From: Sipunculus nudus | Taxonomy: Eukaryota; Annelida; Sipuncula; Golfingiida; Sipunculidae | NCBI GenBank assembly: GCA_026874595.1 | Contig: CM049319.1 | Coordinates: 20,635,601 to 20,699,600, forward strand | Direction of reading: 5' to 3' | DNA: 64,000 nucleotides | Shown here: positions 48,500 to 59,544 of the stretch, piece by piece | How positions within the stretch are numbered: the first letter of the stretch is position 1 | Layout of the letters: the number at the start of each line of letters is the position of its first letter | The notes under the pieces: generated by a model | Told to the model about the DNA's origin: nothing | What the model saw: the letters and a program-made list of their open reading frames with translations, nothing else | The model's database searches: none | Position numbers and translations under genes: made by a program

Positions 48500-50045
48500 A
48501 TAGATTTTATTGAAACAAGATAGTACAAAATACATGCACAGTGATCATGGTGTGAATTCAGAGTATCAAAGGGATTGAGCGCAAGCCTCGAGGCTTAGGT
48601 TTGCCCGTTCCCATGACATACAGAATTATTGATTATTGACAGTATTAACAAAATTTCACTTAATGACAGTTGTTAACACACTGATGATAATGGTTGAGGT
48701 TATATAGAGAGAGGATTGAATAAAAACTGCTTGATATAATGGCACAGTGGCTTGCTGGGATGCAGAAGGCAGAATTTTATATCGGAAGAAGAGGAAGAGG
48801 GGATAATGGATTGTTGTTTCAGTGGTAGGGATTAATTACAAACGGAGGTGGTTAACTACAATTGAAGGTTTGCTGTGAGATTCGGCTATCACCATTTCAC
48901 TATTGTTATTTTCATTATTATTTTATATTTATGTTTTGTTTATTTTGCCTTATAGCGCTTTGTTTTATCAACAACTAATAATACTTGCTCATAGAGTTTG
49001 GTGTTGTATTCGTGGTCTTTTCCTACATATAAAAAAAATAATGTTTGGACAGGTAAGTATAATGGTAAGTAGTCATTCCTTTGGGCAGTGAAGAGAGGAC
49101 ATTGCAGTAAGAAGTGTTTTTTATCTTCTGTTGGGTAACTGCATTGACAAGACTTGTTCTCAGATAGATGACGTAGAAACATGTGATAGTTTACGGTGCT
49201 GCATTTCATTCTGAGGCGGGCATGAATTATTTGATAATTATTTGAGAATTTAAATTATAATAATTAGGCGTTTTTATATTTCCAAGTTTTTAATTTTAAT
49301 GTTCTTGGTGATAATGAATTCCTCTTTTCACTATCAAGAGAGCTCCAAAGTCTGATTTACTTGGGAAAGATTGATTTATTATATATTTTTTCCTGGCAAA
49401 GACTGTTGTAATTGTTTGCAGGCCTGTACAAGTGAAATAGTGTTGATATCTAGGAGGTGGTAGGATCAGGTACAGATATTGGAGTACTTCTTTGTTAATC
49501 ATTTTGCGAATATGGCATAACTGATTATATTCTCTACTCTGTTTCAATGTAACCCATCTTGTTTCGATTTAAAGTAATTCATGGTTCGTACCTTTTACCA
49601 CTCCTGTAATTATACGAGTTACTTCTAGTTGAACTTTCTCAATTTTATCAGCGAGTTCACTTGATGAATTTGACCATACTATGTTTGCATATTCTAAAAT
49701 TGGTCTGATGTAGCTAAAGTTAATGTTTTGCAACGATTGACGGTCTAATATTTACATTTCCGAAGTATAAGCATTCCTTTATTAGGTTTAGTAATGATGT
49801 TATATATATGCTCATCTCATTTACCGCTAGACCGTAGGGTTATTCCCGGGTGCTTGTGGCTCTTTGAGGTTTTAATCTTTGCGTTAATTATCTAGAAATA
49901 TGTCAGAGAGTCTAGTTTGATTTTTTTCTGAGAGAAGGTCATTGTTTTCATTTTTCAGCATTAAAAGTCGCTAGACATGTCTTGGACCAACTATGAATCT
50001 TTTTTTAAGTCGGTATTAATGATTTTAGCTTCCATTTTAAGGTGA
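48500..50045 (-). mobile_element. 5'-truncated, decayed Jockey/CR1-group LINE fragment
   Basis: Translated pieces on the minus strand include YIRPILEYANIVWSNSSSEL and KIEKVQLEVTRIITGVVKG (near 49580-49730), LKQSREYNQLCHIRKM (49550) and, near the C-terminus, SENKSCQCSYPTEDKKHF and LLQCPLFTAQRND (49080-49160), a Cys-His cluster typical of LINE ORF2 tails. Many stops and frameshifts are present. AATAAAATCTATC near 48500-48515 could be its 3' end. The catalytic RT motifs are absent, so only the last third remains. Confidence 0.65.
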
Positions 50046-52860
50046 ACAATATGCGACTCTATGCGACAATATGCTATTTACACTATCAACAAACATAATT
50101 ATTTTTACAAAAACGACCAAGCAAGTTGGAACCTGCAAGGATTAAACATTACGGGGACATAAACAGCTGTGTGATAGATTATTATTATTGTCTGATAGAT
50201 CACAATGTACCGATTACAATGCCAAAGCGAGTGAATATGTGTCAGTTAAACACTTGATGTACATGTTGCAACAACGGTATTGTTACTTTCACTCCAAAAA
50301 GGAGAGGTGTTAAATAAATACAGCAAGCGGTACCGTTGCTACAGTTATAATGTGGAAAACTCGTTTTCTTTCATATAATTAAATAAAACCATCTCACGGC
50401 TCATATTAGCCATGACAACATGACATTAAGGACTTTTAAAAATAAACTGATAGGGACCTGCGAGTCATGATACAAGTCATGTAAAGAACACCCATTCCAA
50501 GGGTCGGATCAAAATATTTACTGTGTGGGAGTATTTGACAACTGAGGTTTATATGGTTGTGTTTCATTTGCTAAATTATGAAGCAAAAATGTTTTACACT
50601 CAATTTGGCGTGGTTACTCTAGCTGTGAGAACTGAAGTTTGAAGCAGTTTCCGCTACCGCAGTTTTCGAATAACGTCACTTTTTGTCTAACCTCGGGGAC
50701 AATGACAGTTCGACAAGCAGACGAAAATGAAAAGTACTGTTGAAATGGCGAGTACATTTACTTATACGATAGAACAGATCCAAACTCAAGTCTGCCACAT
50801 TAACGTCTTCCGTTAATTAAAAATGGACTTTTTAGTGGCAGGGTGCTGCTAGGCTGACATAAACAAAGTATGATTTGCTTCATGTTTAATATATGTGGCA
50901 TTTATATCTATAAAACGCATCTATCTAATGGTCACAAAATATGCTTCATGCGTTCATGAAATGTTGATAGTCGACATGATAGTATGCAAATAGGAATATG
51001 GGATCTATCAGACATATAAAATTATTCTCCCCTTCAAGGAAATTTAAAAAAGCATAATAGACTATGGGGTCCGGATCAAAACGGCCAGTGCGCTTTATAC
51101 GGATTGCAAAAAAATATAATTTATAAGGCTGATATCTTCCACGGATGTGTAGTACCGGATACTAAATATTAATCGGCAAATCTGCTTGGCCATTATGCTA
51201 TAGTCAAAGGTTTAGTTTGGAATTTCTACATTTTCAAGAATTTTATTAGGGCATTTGAAATCTTTGCCCGCCAGGCTCCCATTGGGCCCACCGGAATAAA
51301 ACCTACACACATAGGCTAACTAATACAATTTAAGACAAATAAGTTTTCTTTTTATTTTTGTTCTTGTATTTCCTTGTACCCCTAAGGTATAAATTGCATA
51401 TGTGTGATTTAACGCTAAAGAGACTTCCGTATTTTTAAGCATTTTCTTGTCCCGTTGAGGAAACACTTAGTCGGCCCATGCAGGCCCCCTTAGGCTACTT
51501 CGGGCCACTCCCCAGTAAAAACTGTAATTTAGCTAATACAAATATCAAATGAGACTTTTTAATTTCCCAGGCGTTCAACTGACCACTATTTAAACACCAT
51601 TACTTCCCCCTGTTCCGATAATAAAAAGGACACAAAAGAAAAACGAAATCTTCGTATTTTTAAGTGCCTTACAGAACACTTAAAGGCCCTCCTGACACAC
51701 TTATATAAAAAAAAAGATTCTACATTTTAAAACTTTTTTGTGGCCTAAAGCAAATTCTTGGCTGGCCTGGGTTCCGTTTGGGCCCTCCGGCTGACCCCCT
51801 CATCCCCCCGCCCCAATCACCCTCTTATAAGGCCTGTATTCCCTTATTAAAATACCGTTAGCCAGGATCGGTAGTTTAATCTGTGTAAATCAACACTTTT
51901 GTAGTTTACAACAAATAATACAAATACGACTGTGAGTTATTTAATGGACCATTCGAGTACCTCCTCACCGTAACAAAGCGCAAACTGTCGCTAAATAATT
52001 AATGTTCCCCAGGCCGGACACCGATCACAAAGCACGAACGGTAATCTTTGATGATGGTCGTGTTCAATGAAATCTGTTTGAAAGCTTATTTTTTTTTAAT
52101 TCTGGTTAACCAGTCAATCCTTATAAAATAGTGGTTGTAATATGTACACATTTATTGAAAAAAAACAATAATTTCGACTAGATATTTACATATTACTACC
52201 AGATAGTTCACCGAATCACGCTGGTTTCCATTCTGGCTTTGTAACCAATGTGTACTTAATTATTATAGAATGAAAGAAACTCATACCAGAGGCATTTATA
52301 TGACGTGTGACCGTATACCAAGTTCAGTTATTTATTCATGGGCACAGAAATGTTTTTTTTTTTTCAATCTGTGACAGGAAGAACGTTTTAAAGGTTAGTG
52401 CTCCACCATTTCAGAAATTCACTGCACATTTTTTCATTTTAACTGCACACCAAGAGTCAAGTTCACGTTAAAAATACCCTCGGTAAAATCGAGGTACAGG
52501 TATATGGCACGGTATCGTATTGAACAGTATGTAGAAGAGTTGCTTAATATATGAACGTTTGATTCAAAACATAGATAAAAGTGCCAATGTGTACAAATGG
52601 GTATAACAGAAGGGTGAATAAATCAGTAATAGTCGCGATAAAAATGTGCATATATAGAGTAACGGAGAAAATGAGATGACGCTTTGTTTTTAGTATTAAT
52701 TACTTACAGAGGTAGAAGATTAAAAGTCAGACTATATTGATAATTTATGCAAGAACACAAGAGCATTGTTATATCTTATTCTGGTGTCAGGAGATCCATG
52801 ACAATTGTGCAGTATTACTTTAAAAAAAATAGAGCATCTGTACCAAGGATATTTTAAAAG
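50046..52860. other. No gene seen; degenerate ~200-bp repeats
   Basis: No coding sequence is recognised. Diverged repeat units lie at about 51210-51310, 51422-51525, 51645-51710 and 51717-51800, sharing CGTATTTTTAAG or TACATTTTmAA followed by GGCC-rich text (for example CATGCAGGCCCCCTTAGG). Confidence 0.4.
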
Positions 52861-53022
52861 ATGGAGTTAGCACTGGGATCGAAGTCCAGCATCAAAGAGA
52901 CACGCGTGGCAGCCCCTGGGGTTTTATTGGTGTTGTCCATTATACTCGCAGGCTGTGGTCATCCCTCTAATTTTTTGTTTGACTCTCTTTCTCTGTCGTT
53001 TTCTTTCATTCTGTCTTTCTAA
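52861..53022 (+). CDS. Short ORF with hydrophobic segment upstream of NADAR gene
   Basis: ATG 52861 to TAA 53020-53022 gives 53 codons: MELALGSKSSIKETRVAAP, then the hydrophobic GVLLVLSIILAGCG, then a Ser/Phe-rich end read from CT-rich low-complexity DNA. It could be a first coding exon with a signal anchor, with the exon ending before the CT tract, or chance. No convincing GT donor could be fixed (GGCTGTG|GTCATC is weak). Confidence 0.2.
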   Translation: MELALGSKSSIKETRVAAPGVLLVLSIILAGCGHPSNFLFDSLSLSFSFILSF

Positions 53023-53220
53023 TTATCTATATGTTGACTCTTTATCCCCCCCCCCGTTTTTAATTTCTTTATCTCGCTGTGTTATTTCATCTTTCATTCA
53101 TTCTACATTCTCATAATTTCTGTTTGTTAATTGAAAATATCTTCACGATTCTTTCGTCTTTTCTTTCTCGGTCTCTCTGTCAGTTTGCTTTCTCTATTTT
53201 CTGTCTTTCATTCATTGTGT

Positions 53221-53680
53221 GAAGAAGCCCATCATACCACCAACGGGGAGACCCAGAATCAAGCACGAGACGACTTCACCAAAGAAGCCCATCATACCAC
53301 CAACGGGCAGACCCAGAATCAAGCACGAGACGACTTCACCCAAGAAGCCCATCATACCACCAACGGGGAGACCCAGAATCAAGCACGAGACGACTTCACC
53401 CAATAAGCCCATCATACCACCAACGGGGGGACCAAGAATCAAGCACGAGACGACTTCACCCAAGAAGCCCATCATACCACCCACGGGGAGACCCAGAATC
53501 AAGCACGAGACGACTTCACCCAAGAAGCCCATCATACCACCAACGGGGAGACCCAGAATCAAGCACGAGACGACTTCACCCAAGAAGCCCATCATACCAC
53601 CAACGGTGGGACCCAGAATCAAGCACGAGACGACTTCACCCAATGAGCCCATCATACCACCAACAGGGGGACCAAGAATC
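53221..53680 (+). repeat. 60-bp coding minisatellite, eight units
   Basis: Units of exactly 60 bp run from GAAGCCCATCATACCACCAA to GACGACTTCACCCAA, with few substitutions. As 60 is a multiple of three, several frames stay open. In one + frame each unit reads KKPIIPPTGRPRIKHETTSP. In the NADAR frame it reads EAHHTTNGETQNQARDDFTQ, with GAA changed to TAA in unit 4 (53404-53406) and TGA in unit 8. A minus frame is also open for 156 codons. The first + frame is the likely coding one, because the single unit in the other NADAR copy joins its domain in that frame. Confidence 0.9.
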
Positions 53681-54221
53681 AAGAAGAGACGACTTGGCCT
53701 AAAGAGCTGTCGTGTTATCCCAAAAACAGGGTTCGAAGGATCAAGCCCTGCGTGATTTTCTACGACAAGCCCTCACCCTTCAGTGCTTTTTATCACTACC
53801 CATTTATGTATAGAGGCAATTTGTTTCCAGCAAGCGAACATTGTTACAGGTGTCTTAAGGCCATTATGTTCGGTGACAACGAAACCGCCGAGTCCATCCT
53901 GACAGCTCCAACCCCGGAACAGGCCAAGCATTTAGGACACAAGGTGAAGGGTTACGACCAGAAAAGATGGGAGAAAAAACGTCGGCAGCGTATGACCTGG
54001 GCCTGTCTTGCGAAGTTCCGGTACCACAAAGAATTCAAGGACAGTTTTCTGTTAACAGGGGGCGCCCATTTGATTTTTGCTTCCAAAAACGACGTCATCT
54101 GGGGGGGTAGGTTTCCCGGAAGGATGTGACGAAATTATACGATCTGAAAGAATGGAAGGGTGAAAATCTTCTGGGGGAGGTTCTGATGTGTGTCCGGGGC
54201 GAACTCAGAAAGAAGAGATAA
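53225..54221 (+). pseudogene. NADAR-domain gene with proline-rich repeat, frame broken
   Basis: After the 60-bp repeats a NADAR domain (RibA/ribD-fused or YbiA-like fold) is readable from about 53740 to 54114: FYDKPSPFSAFYHYPFMYRG, PASEHCYRCLKA (catalytic-type Glu in SEH), AKHLGHKVKGYD, RWEKKRRQRM, LAKFRYHKEF, LLTGGAHLIFASKND and VIWGG. Known members hydrolyse N-glycosidic bonds of riboflavin intermediates or remove ADP-ribose from guanine; which applies here is unknown. Homology then resumes in another frame at 54123-54221 (DLKEWKGENLLGEVLMCV, stop TAA 54219-54221), so the frame breaks near the G7 run at 54100-54107 and 54115-54122. The repeat frame also differs from the domain frame. A long CT-rich tract followed by GAAG (53224) may be a splice acceptor. 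AATAAA lies near 54310. The breaks could be real or sequence errors. Confidence 0.7.
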
Positions 54222-54309
54222 AGAAGGCTGAAAAATCAACGGTCCTTTTAAGGACCAACAGAAAATCCCGATCCTCTGCTGCAGTCTTTTAAATGATCAA
54301 ACATTTATA

Positions 54310-55732
54310 ATAAAAACGTGATATCTATAAATACATTAATATTAGTTAAATGAAATGTTTTAGTACCGTTTTGTTTATTATGATTTACAGCGAGAAAAAA
54401 AGCAAAAGAGAAAGTAAAAAATAATAGATGTAAAACAGTAATAAATAAGTAATAAACAAATGTTATTTATGATTTTATACATGAGAGCGATATCGTAAAA
54501 ATAGTGAGAGCAAGACGAATAAATGACATATGTAAAAATCAATGAATATATAATTAAAAACTGAGTGGATTATAGAAAAAAGGTTATAAATATTGGGAAA
54601 AGTTACTTGAACAAAAATGAAAGAGGTGAGAGATAGATAAAGGGAAAATATTTAGAAGAGTAAGATTTTAATATATGAAACGAATTTATATATAATGAAT
54701 ATGTAATTAATTATAGAATGATTTATTAATGGAATGAAATGCAGTGGCTGGAAGAGAGAAAGAGAGAAAGAACGTATATAAAAGTATGAGAAAATAATGA
54801 AGCTGCTATAATGAATAATAAATAGCTGCTATACATCAGCCGTATAAAATTGAATGTAAAGGAAAATCAAGTATATAATGATAGGGGTAAAATTTAAACC
54901 AATGAGTGAATATCAAATGAATCCAAAATACATACGACAACACAGACATACATAAATATGTATATTTACATGCATAAAGCCTTTTCTCTAATCATTATCT
55001 ACAAATAAAAAAAGGGACCACAACTGTTGTTGTGTTCTCCTTGTTTGTGGGTTTGTGTCTTGTTGATTAATCAAACACATATCAAAGGGTAATCGGTTGT
55101 TTTTTACTGCAATTATAAAATGCCTTACCATATAACAAGCATTGTGAAACGCAACTTAACTAGTCCCGTTTATCAAACAATTAGTTAATTATTAAGCGAC
55201 CTCGCTTCCCTTTGAAGTGCAGTAACCCTGTTATATATCCCTGATGTGGTACGGGGTTTCCAAACTGACTTTCTATACTCTTCTTTCTTGGATATGTGCA
55301 TAGCTTTCGACCGACGATATGGCAGCACATGGATGATGTGATATATATAGAGACAGAAACAAGAATTCTCCGAAAACCTAGCTTATATATTTTGATTATT
55401 TACGTTAATTGGCATTGGATGTCAACCGAACGTCGGTTATTATAGTAGCTATTTATTTGACATTTGTTGATTCGTTATAGTAACTGACGAAACAGATAAT
55501 ATTGGTATACAATTATTAAAGTTTTCACGAAAGATACGTAAGGACAGAAAACAATATAACGGGTAAAATCTAAAGCTCTTTAACAGTAATTCATGTACAC
55601 ATGATATCATCACTTGCATAAAATTTAATACAAATACCGTGTTTGGTCAACATATATAAAGTTTATTAATTTAGTTTGACTTTCTCATAAAGCTTCAATC
55701 CCCAACTACTTACGGGTGTAGTAAAGTCATTC
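54310..55732. other. No gene seen
   Basis: This is very AT-rich sequence with many short purine-rich runs between the two NADAR copies. The homology with the inverted copy extends about 60-80 bases past the poly(A) signal (ACGTGATATCTATAAATAC) and then fades. No coding sequence is recognised. Confidence 0.45.
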
Positions 55733-55835
55733 CAAATGGACGGGTCTCAGGTAGACGGGTCGGATTTTTTCGATCCCATCTGGACGGGTCCCAGTCCGAC
55801 GGGTTCCAGTTGTACGGATCCCAGGCAGACGCTTT
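55733..55835. repeat. ACGGGTC-rich short repeat cluster
   Basis: GACGGGTC or a close variant recurs about six times in 100 bases around ATTTTTTCGATCCC. A similar arrangement (CAACGGGA units around AATTTTTTCGATGC) lies at 60058-60118. It may be the ends of a short dispersed element. No gene is present. Confidence 0.4.
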
Positions 55836-56839
55836 ACAATAACGTTTGGTTTAAAAATATAATGAAGTTTATTTATTGCATAATATTTTATATGATAGTA
55901 TTTTGAATGTATACTATCATGCAGTTTAAAACGTCCTGCGGGAAGGATGAACGGCTTCTTCGCATAGTCCACCTGGCAGATTGGCGACGCCGACATCATG
56001 TGCAAGCATTAAGACAACTCATTTTAATATCACTATTCTTACAATATCACTGGCTTTTGTTGTAGTTTAGTCTTATTATATTTCTAAACATGTCATTGTA
56101 TAAAGTATTTTGAATATGTGCCTTTGAAATTATGTAACAAGTTTGAAACGCGCTGAAGAATATAAGGCTTATTCAAACAAAAATCAATAGAAAATCTGTT
56201 GTTTTTTCTGCACTTATGAAATGACTAGAAGTAACAATCATTACGAAACGCAAATTAATTTAGCTTTCAGAAAATGTATACTTTAAGGGGTCCTAAGGAA
56301 TTAAATTGTTCAATGCAAGGAAAAAAAAAACGAAACAAAGCCAGGTCATGCGGTGGGACCAGTTCTGTTTCGTTATTCAAACGTTTTATTAATTATTAAG
56401 TGACCCCGCTTACAGGGAAATGCGTAATTTTTTAATGACTTCTGGCGCCACCCATGTTTCAATTATTTCTGCATATATTGAAGGTCATAATGGATTCTCT
56501 GATTAAATGCCGACGTTCATGTTTTAACTCTGAAATGATACATCTGACTTAAGTAGATAATACTACATTAAATACTAGATTATTTCATTATATCTATATA
56601 TATATGTGTGTGTGTGTGTCCTTTATCTGTATATTTAGATTGACATATTTTTTTATTCGTATTATGAATATTTGATCGATAATTAAATCTTTGAGTAAAA
56701 CATTAATTATTTGTGATACAGGATTTGTTCTACCAACACTGTCAATCTTTCTGTGATTTTACTATAATACAAAATCATTATTTCTGCAATATGTAAGTTT
56801 TACTACTGTATAATATTATATAATACGGTACTGTATAAC

Positions 56840-57952
56840 GTCATTAAACTAGTATTAACGTATTTATAGAAATCACGTTTGTATTATTAATATGTGACAG
56901 ATAATTAAATAATGCAGCATACGATTTGGATTTTCTGTTGTTCCTAAGAAGGACCGTTGTTTTTTTTTTTCTTTTTTTTATTGAACAAAAAGAAACAACA
57001 TACATTGACATAAAACATGATACATAACACATATACCACTTCAAAAAAAATATAATACTTAATGTTATGCATGGATATATTTGGTTGATTTTCTCTAAAA
57101 AAATACTACCTCAATCTGTACCCATACAATAGTATATATTATCTTTTTACTATATAATGATTAACAATAACAAAACATTTTACAAAAATACTTTTAGCCT
57201 ATACATAACTTTTTTGTACATCAAATAGATAAGGTTATATTGCCTCCCCATGCGGTTAGACAAAACTTATAAACCTGAAATAAAGTGTCAGTGAAAAGCT
57301 TAATCTTTCTGTGAAAAAAAGGACCATTTTTTTTTTAAGAAGGACCGTTGTCTCCTTTATCTCGGATTTCCAAGTTGGCCCCGGACATACATCAGGACTT
57401 CCCCAAGTCGATTTTCATCCCTCCATTCTTTCAGGTTGCATATTTTGTCTCTTACTTCCGGTAAACCGACCCTTCAGATGACGTCGTTTTGGGAAGCCTT
57501 TATCAGATGGGCACCGTAACTTCGCAAGACAGGCCCCGGTCATATTCTTGCGACGTTTTTCTCCTATCTGTTCTGGTCATAACCCTTGACCTTTGGTCCT
57601 AAACACTTTGTCTGTACCGGGGTCGGAGCTGTCAGGATGGTCTCGGCGTTTTCGTTTTTCTCCAAAAAGCCTGGCCTTCAGGTACCTGTAACAATGTTCG
57701 CTTGTTGGAAATTAATTGCCTCTGAAAGTACAGAAAAAAGTACTGAAGGGTGAGGTCTTGTCTTATATTATCACACAGGGCTTGAGAGTTGGCTCTCCGT
57801 CTCGGGTGAAACACGTGAGCTTCTTGGGCGTAGTCGTCTCTTGCTTGATCATGGATCTCCGTATTGGTGGCATTGTGAACTGTTTTTTTCCGCATCCGAA
57901 TGATTTATATCCATCCAAGCACCGATACACAAGGCTGCATCTTACCAGCTAA
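56840..57952 (-). pseudogene. Second NADAR-domain copy, pseudogene
   Basis: On the minus strand one unit of the 60-bp repeat (near 57890-57825; MIKQETTTPKK in frame) leads directly in frame into the domain start (GEPTLKPCVI), then stops and frameshifts. Recognisable pieces are TSPFSTF, FPTSEHCYRYLKARLF, ACLAKLRC, KASQNDVI followed by TGA where the Trp of the WG motif is expected, NLKEWRDENRLGEVLMYVRG, and a 3' region that aligns with 54222-54370. The copy is inverted relative to 53225-54221, about 3 kb away. Its 3' part is split by a retroposed insertion (56961-57335). Confidence 0.75.
56961..57335 (-). mobile_element. 375-bp retroposed insert with 16-bp target duplication
   Basis: The insert is flanked by identical TAAGAAGGACCGTTGT at 56945-56960 and 57336-57351. 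On the minus strand it ends TTTTTGTTCAATAAAAAAAG followed by an A-rich tail, that is, a poly(A) signal and poly(A) at the insertion edge. Removing it restores an uninterrupted match to the 3' region of the other NADAR copy (CGGTCCTT...AACAGAAAATCC). It is therefore a 5'-truncated LINE 3' end or a processed transcript. It encodes no recognisable protein. Confidence 0.85.
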
Positions 57953-58067
57953 TGAGTTCAGGTATCACCTGATTAGTCAATCTCGCTACCTGGCCGATCG
58001 GAGCCATGTCGGCGTGAGACACTCGAACAGCTCATTAATTTAGTTGTAATTAAGACAGTTTGGTATA

Positions 58068-59143
58068 CAGTCAAGCCCGCTTATTGTCATATCGGTGGTG
58101 CATGCGTAAATTATGATAGTAACCGGGATGTGACATAATGCGGGCTTCAAAATCGATGTCATATTGAGTCATATAAAAAGAGTAATGTCTCAAATGATAT
58201 TTAATAAATCGTCAATAAAAATGAAACAGACACGTTTATGAATATCTTTATTGCACAACGGCATATTAAATTACGTTTATGCGCACCTTACAATTTGTTT
58301 CCTGTAAGTAATTTTGCCGCATGCCGCAATAAATGACAAAAATCGGACTCGCCAACAGAAAGAGACGTAGCGTCTGGGTCATGAGATCAAATGTTTGGAT
58401 ATATGCGGCACAGTTATAACGTAATGCGTAGGTAAACTATTTAAATAGATAATTCTTTCCCCAACTTTTGCGCCTTATTTTCCGGATATCCTATTTATAA
58501 GTCAAACTTCCATGATCGTCTTTATGTTAGAACTGATCGGGGATAGGGCATCATCGTGCCATTGTCAACATTCTGACGTTTCGCCGCGATTGAGATTTTG
58601 GAGCGGATGCTTCAAGTGCTCACAAAACCTACAGCTATTCGTGGACCCTAAAAGGGAATTTCAAGTCGAAAGCAACGTTTACCGCTCGTGCTTCATATCA
58701 TCTCGGCGCAACGTCACCGAGGTGTAAACCACGGCCTTGCAAAGGCCAGGAGATCATTATGTATGAGGTGATCGACAACATCGCCCTTGCTAACATACGA
58801 AGAAAGGCAATGATCTGGATTACAGTGTTATCTTAAGACGTTAATTAGCTAAGTGACGGGAAGTGACCCGCATGGATCATCACACTTGCCTGCCGCACAC
58901 AAGTGGGAGATGTGATCGTTTGATACGCCTGACCGATTACAGGCTCTTGGCCTCGTTGATCGCCGTGTCGGCGTCTGATGTGATATTAACTGCAAACTGG
59001 TATCACTGCCAAGGGTTCCAAGCATGACAATAAACGGGATTATGACAATATTCCATGATATAAACCGGTCAGATTAACCATTATAAAAATAGGAAATGGT
59101 TTGGGATTTCAGATTGATGTGACAATAAACGGGATTTTCTATT
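58068..59143. mobile_element. Possible mariner/pogo-type non-autonomous element
   Basis: The left end reads TA-CAGTCAAGCCCGCTTATTGT. Near the right end GATGTGACAATAAACGGG (59114-59131) is an inverted match to its first part, with a second similar copy at 59022-59039. The outermost 8 bases of the right end do not match (ATTTTCTA against the expected CTTGACTG), so the end is mutated or was captured elsewhere. The ~1-kb interior is GC-richer than its flanks; a 71-codon frame (58512-58727) matches no transposase I recognise. Confidence 0.4.
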
Positions 59144-59506
59144 AACCGATTTAAAATTTTCCATATTTTCCTTTATTAAATATCTCTTGGTTATCAAATG
59201 AAATGCTTCAGACAAGTGTATCATTACATCCATTATTACCGTGTTTCAAAGGACACCCTAGTATGAGGCTTATGTAAATTAACTGATAACTTTAACTAGG
59301 TTCCGTTCCGCACTGACTGTCTAAGTCATGTAGTATTTCTTATAATAAACAGTATTTTTTTTTTTTTTTGTTTAAGTCGAGTTAATGAAAATAACTTCTT
59401 CCTACTCCATCTTTAAGACCTCTCAAGCATCCCTCCTTTCTGTTTCTCATTCTCTTTCTGTCTCTCCTTCTTTCTCTTAGATTACCGTAGACAAGCATTC
59501 TCCTCT

Positions 59507-59509
59507 CCC

Positions 59510-59544
<35 letters not shown>
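59507..59544. repeat. Poly-C (14) plus (TC)n
   Basis: A run of 14 C is followed directly by a TC dinucleotide tract. The surroundings (59144-60540) show no recognised gene. Confidence 0.9.

Noticed and set aside
53131-53406. 91-codon frame starting MKISSRFFRLFFLGLSVSLL, looking like a secreted repeat protein
   Set aside because: The apparent signal peptide is translated from a CT-rich low-complexity tract, and the repeat frame is stopped by TAA in unit 4; the alternative frame is supported by the second NADAR copy.
53221-53680. Regular 60-bp repeats as a possible CRISPR array
   Set aside because: Units are contiguous with no unique spacers, and the genome is eukaryotic.
53212-53682. 156-codon minus-strand frame of ILGLPVGGMMGFLGEVVSCL-type repeats
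   Set aside because: It is the complement of a 60-bp tandem repeat whose unit length is a multiple of three, so it is open by periodicity; no independent support.
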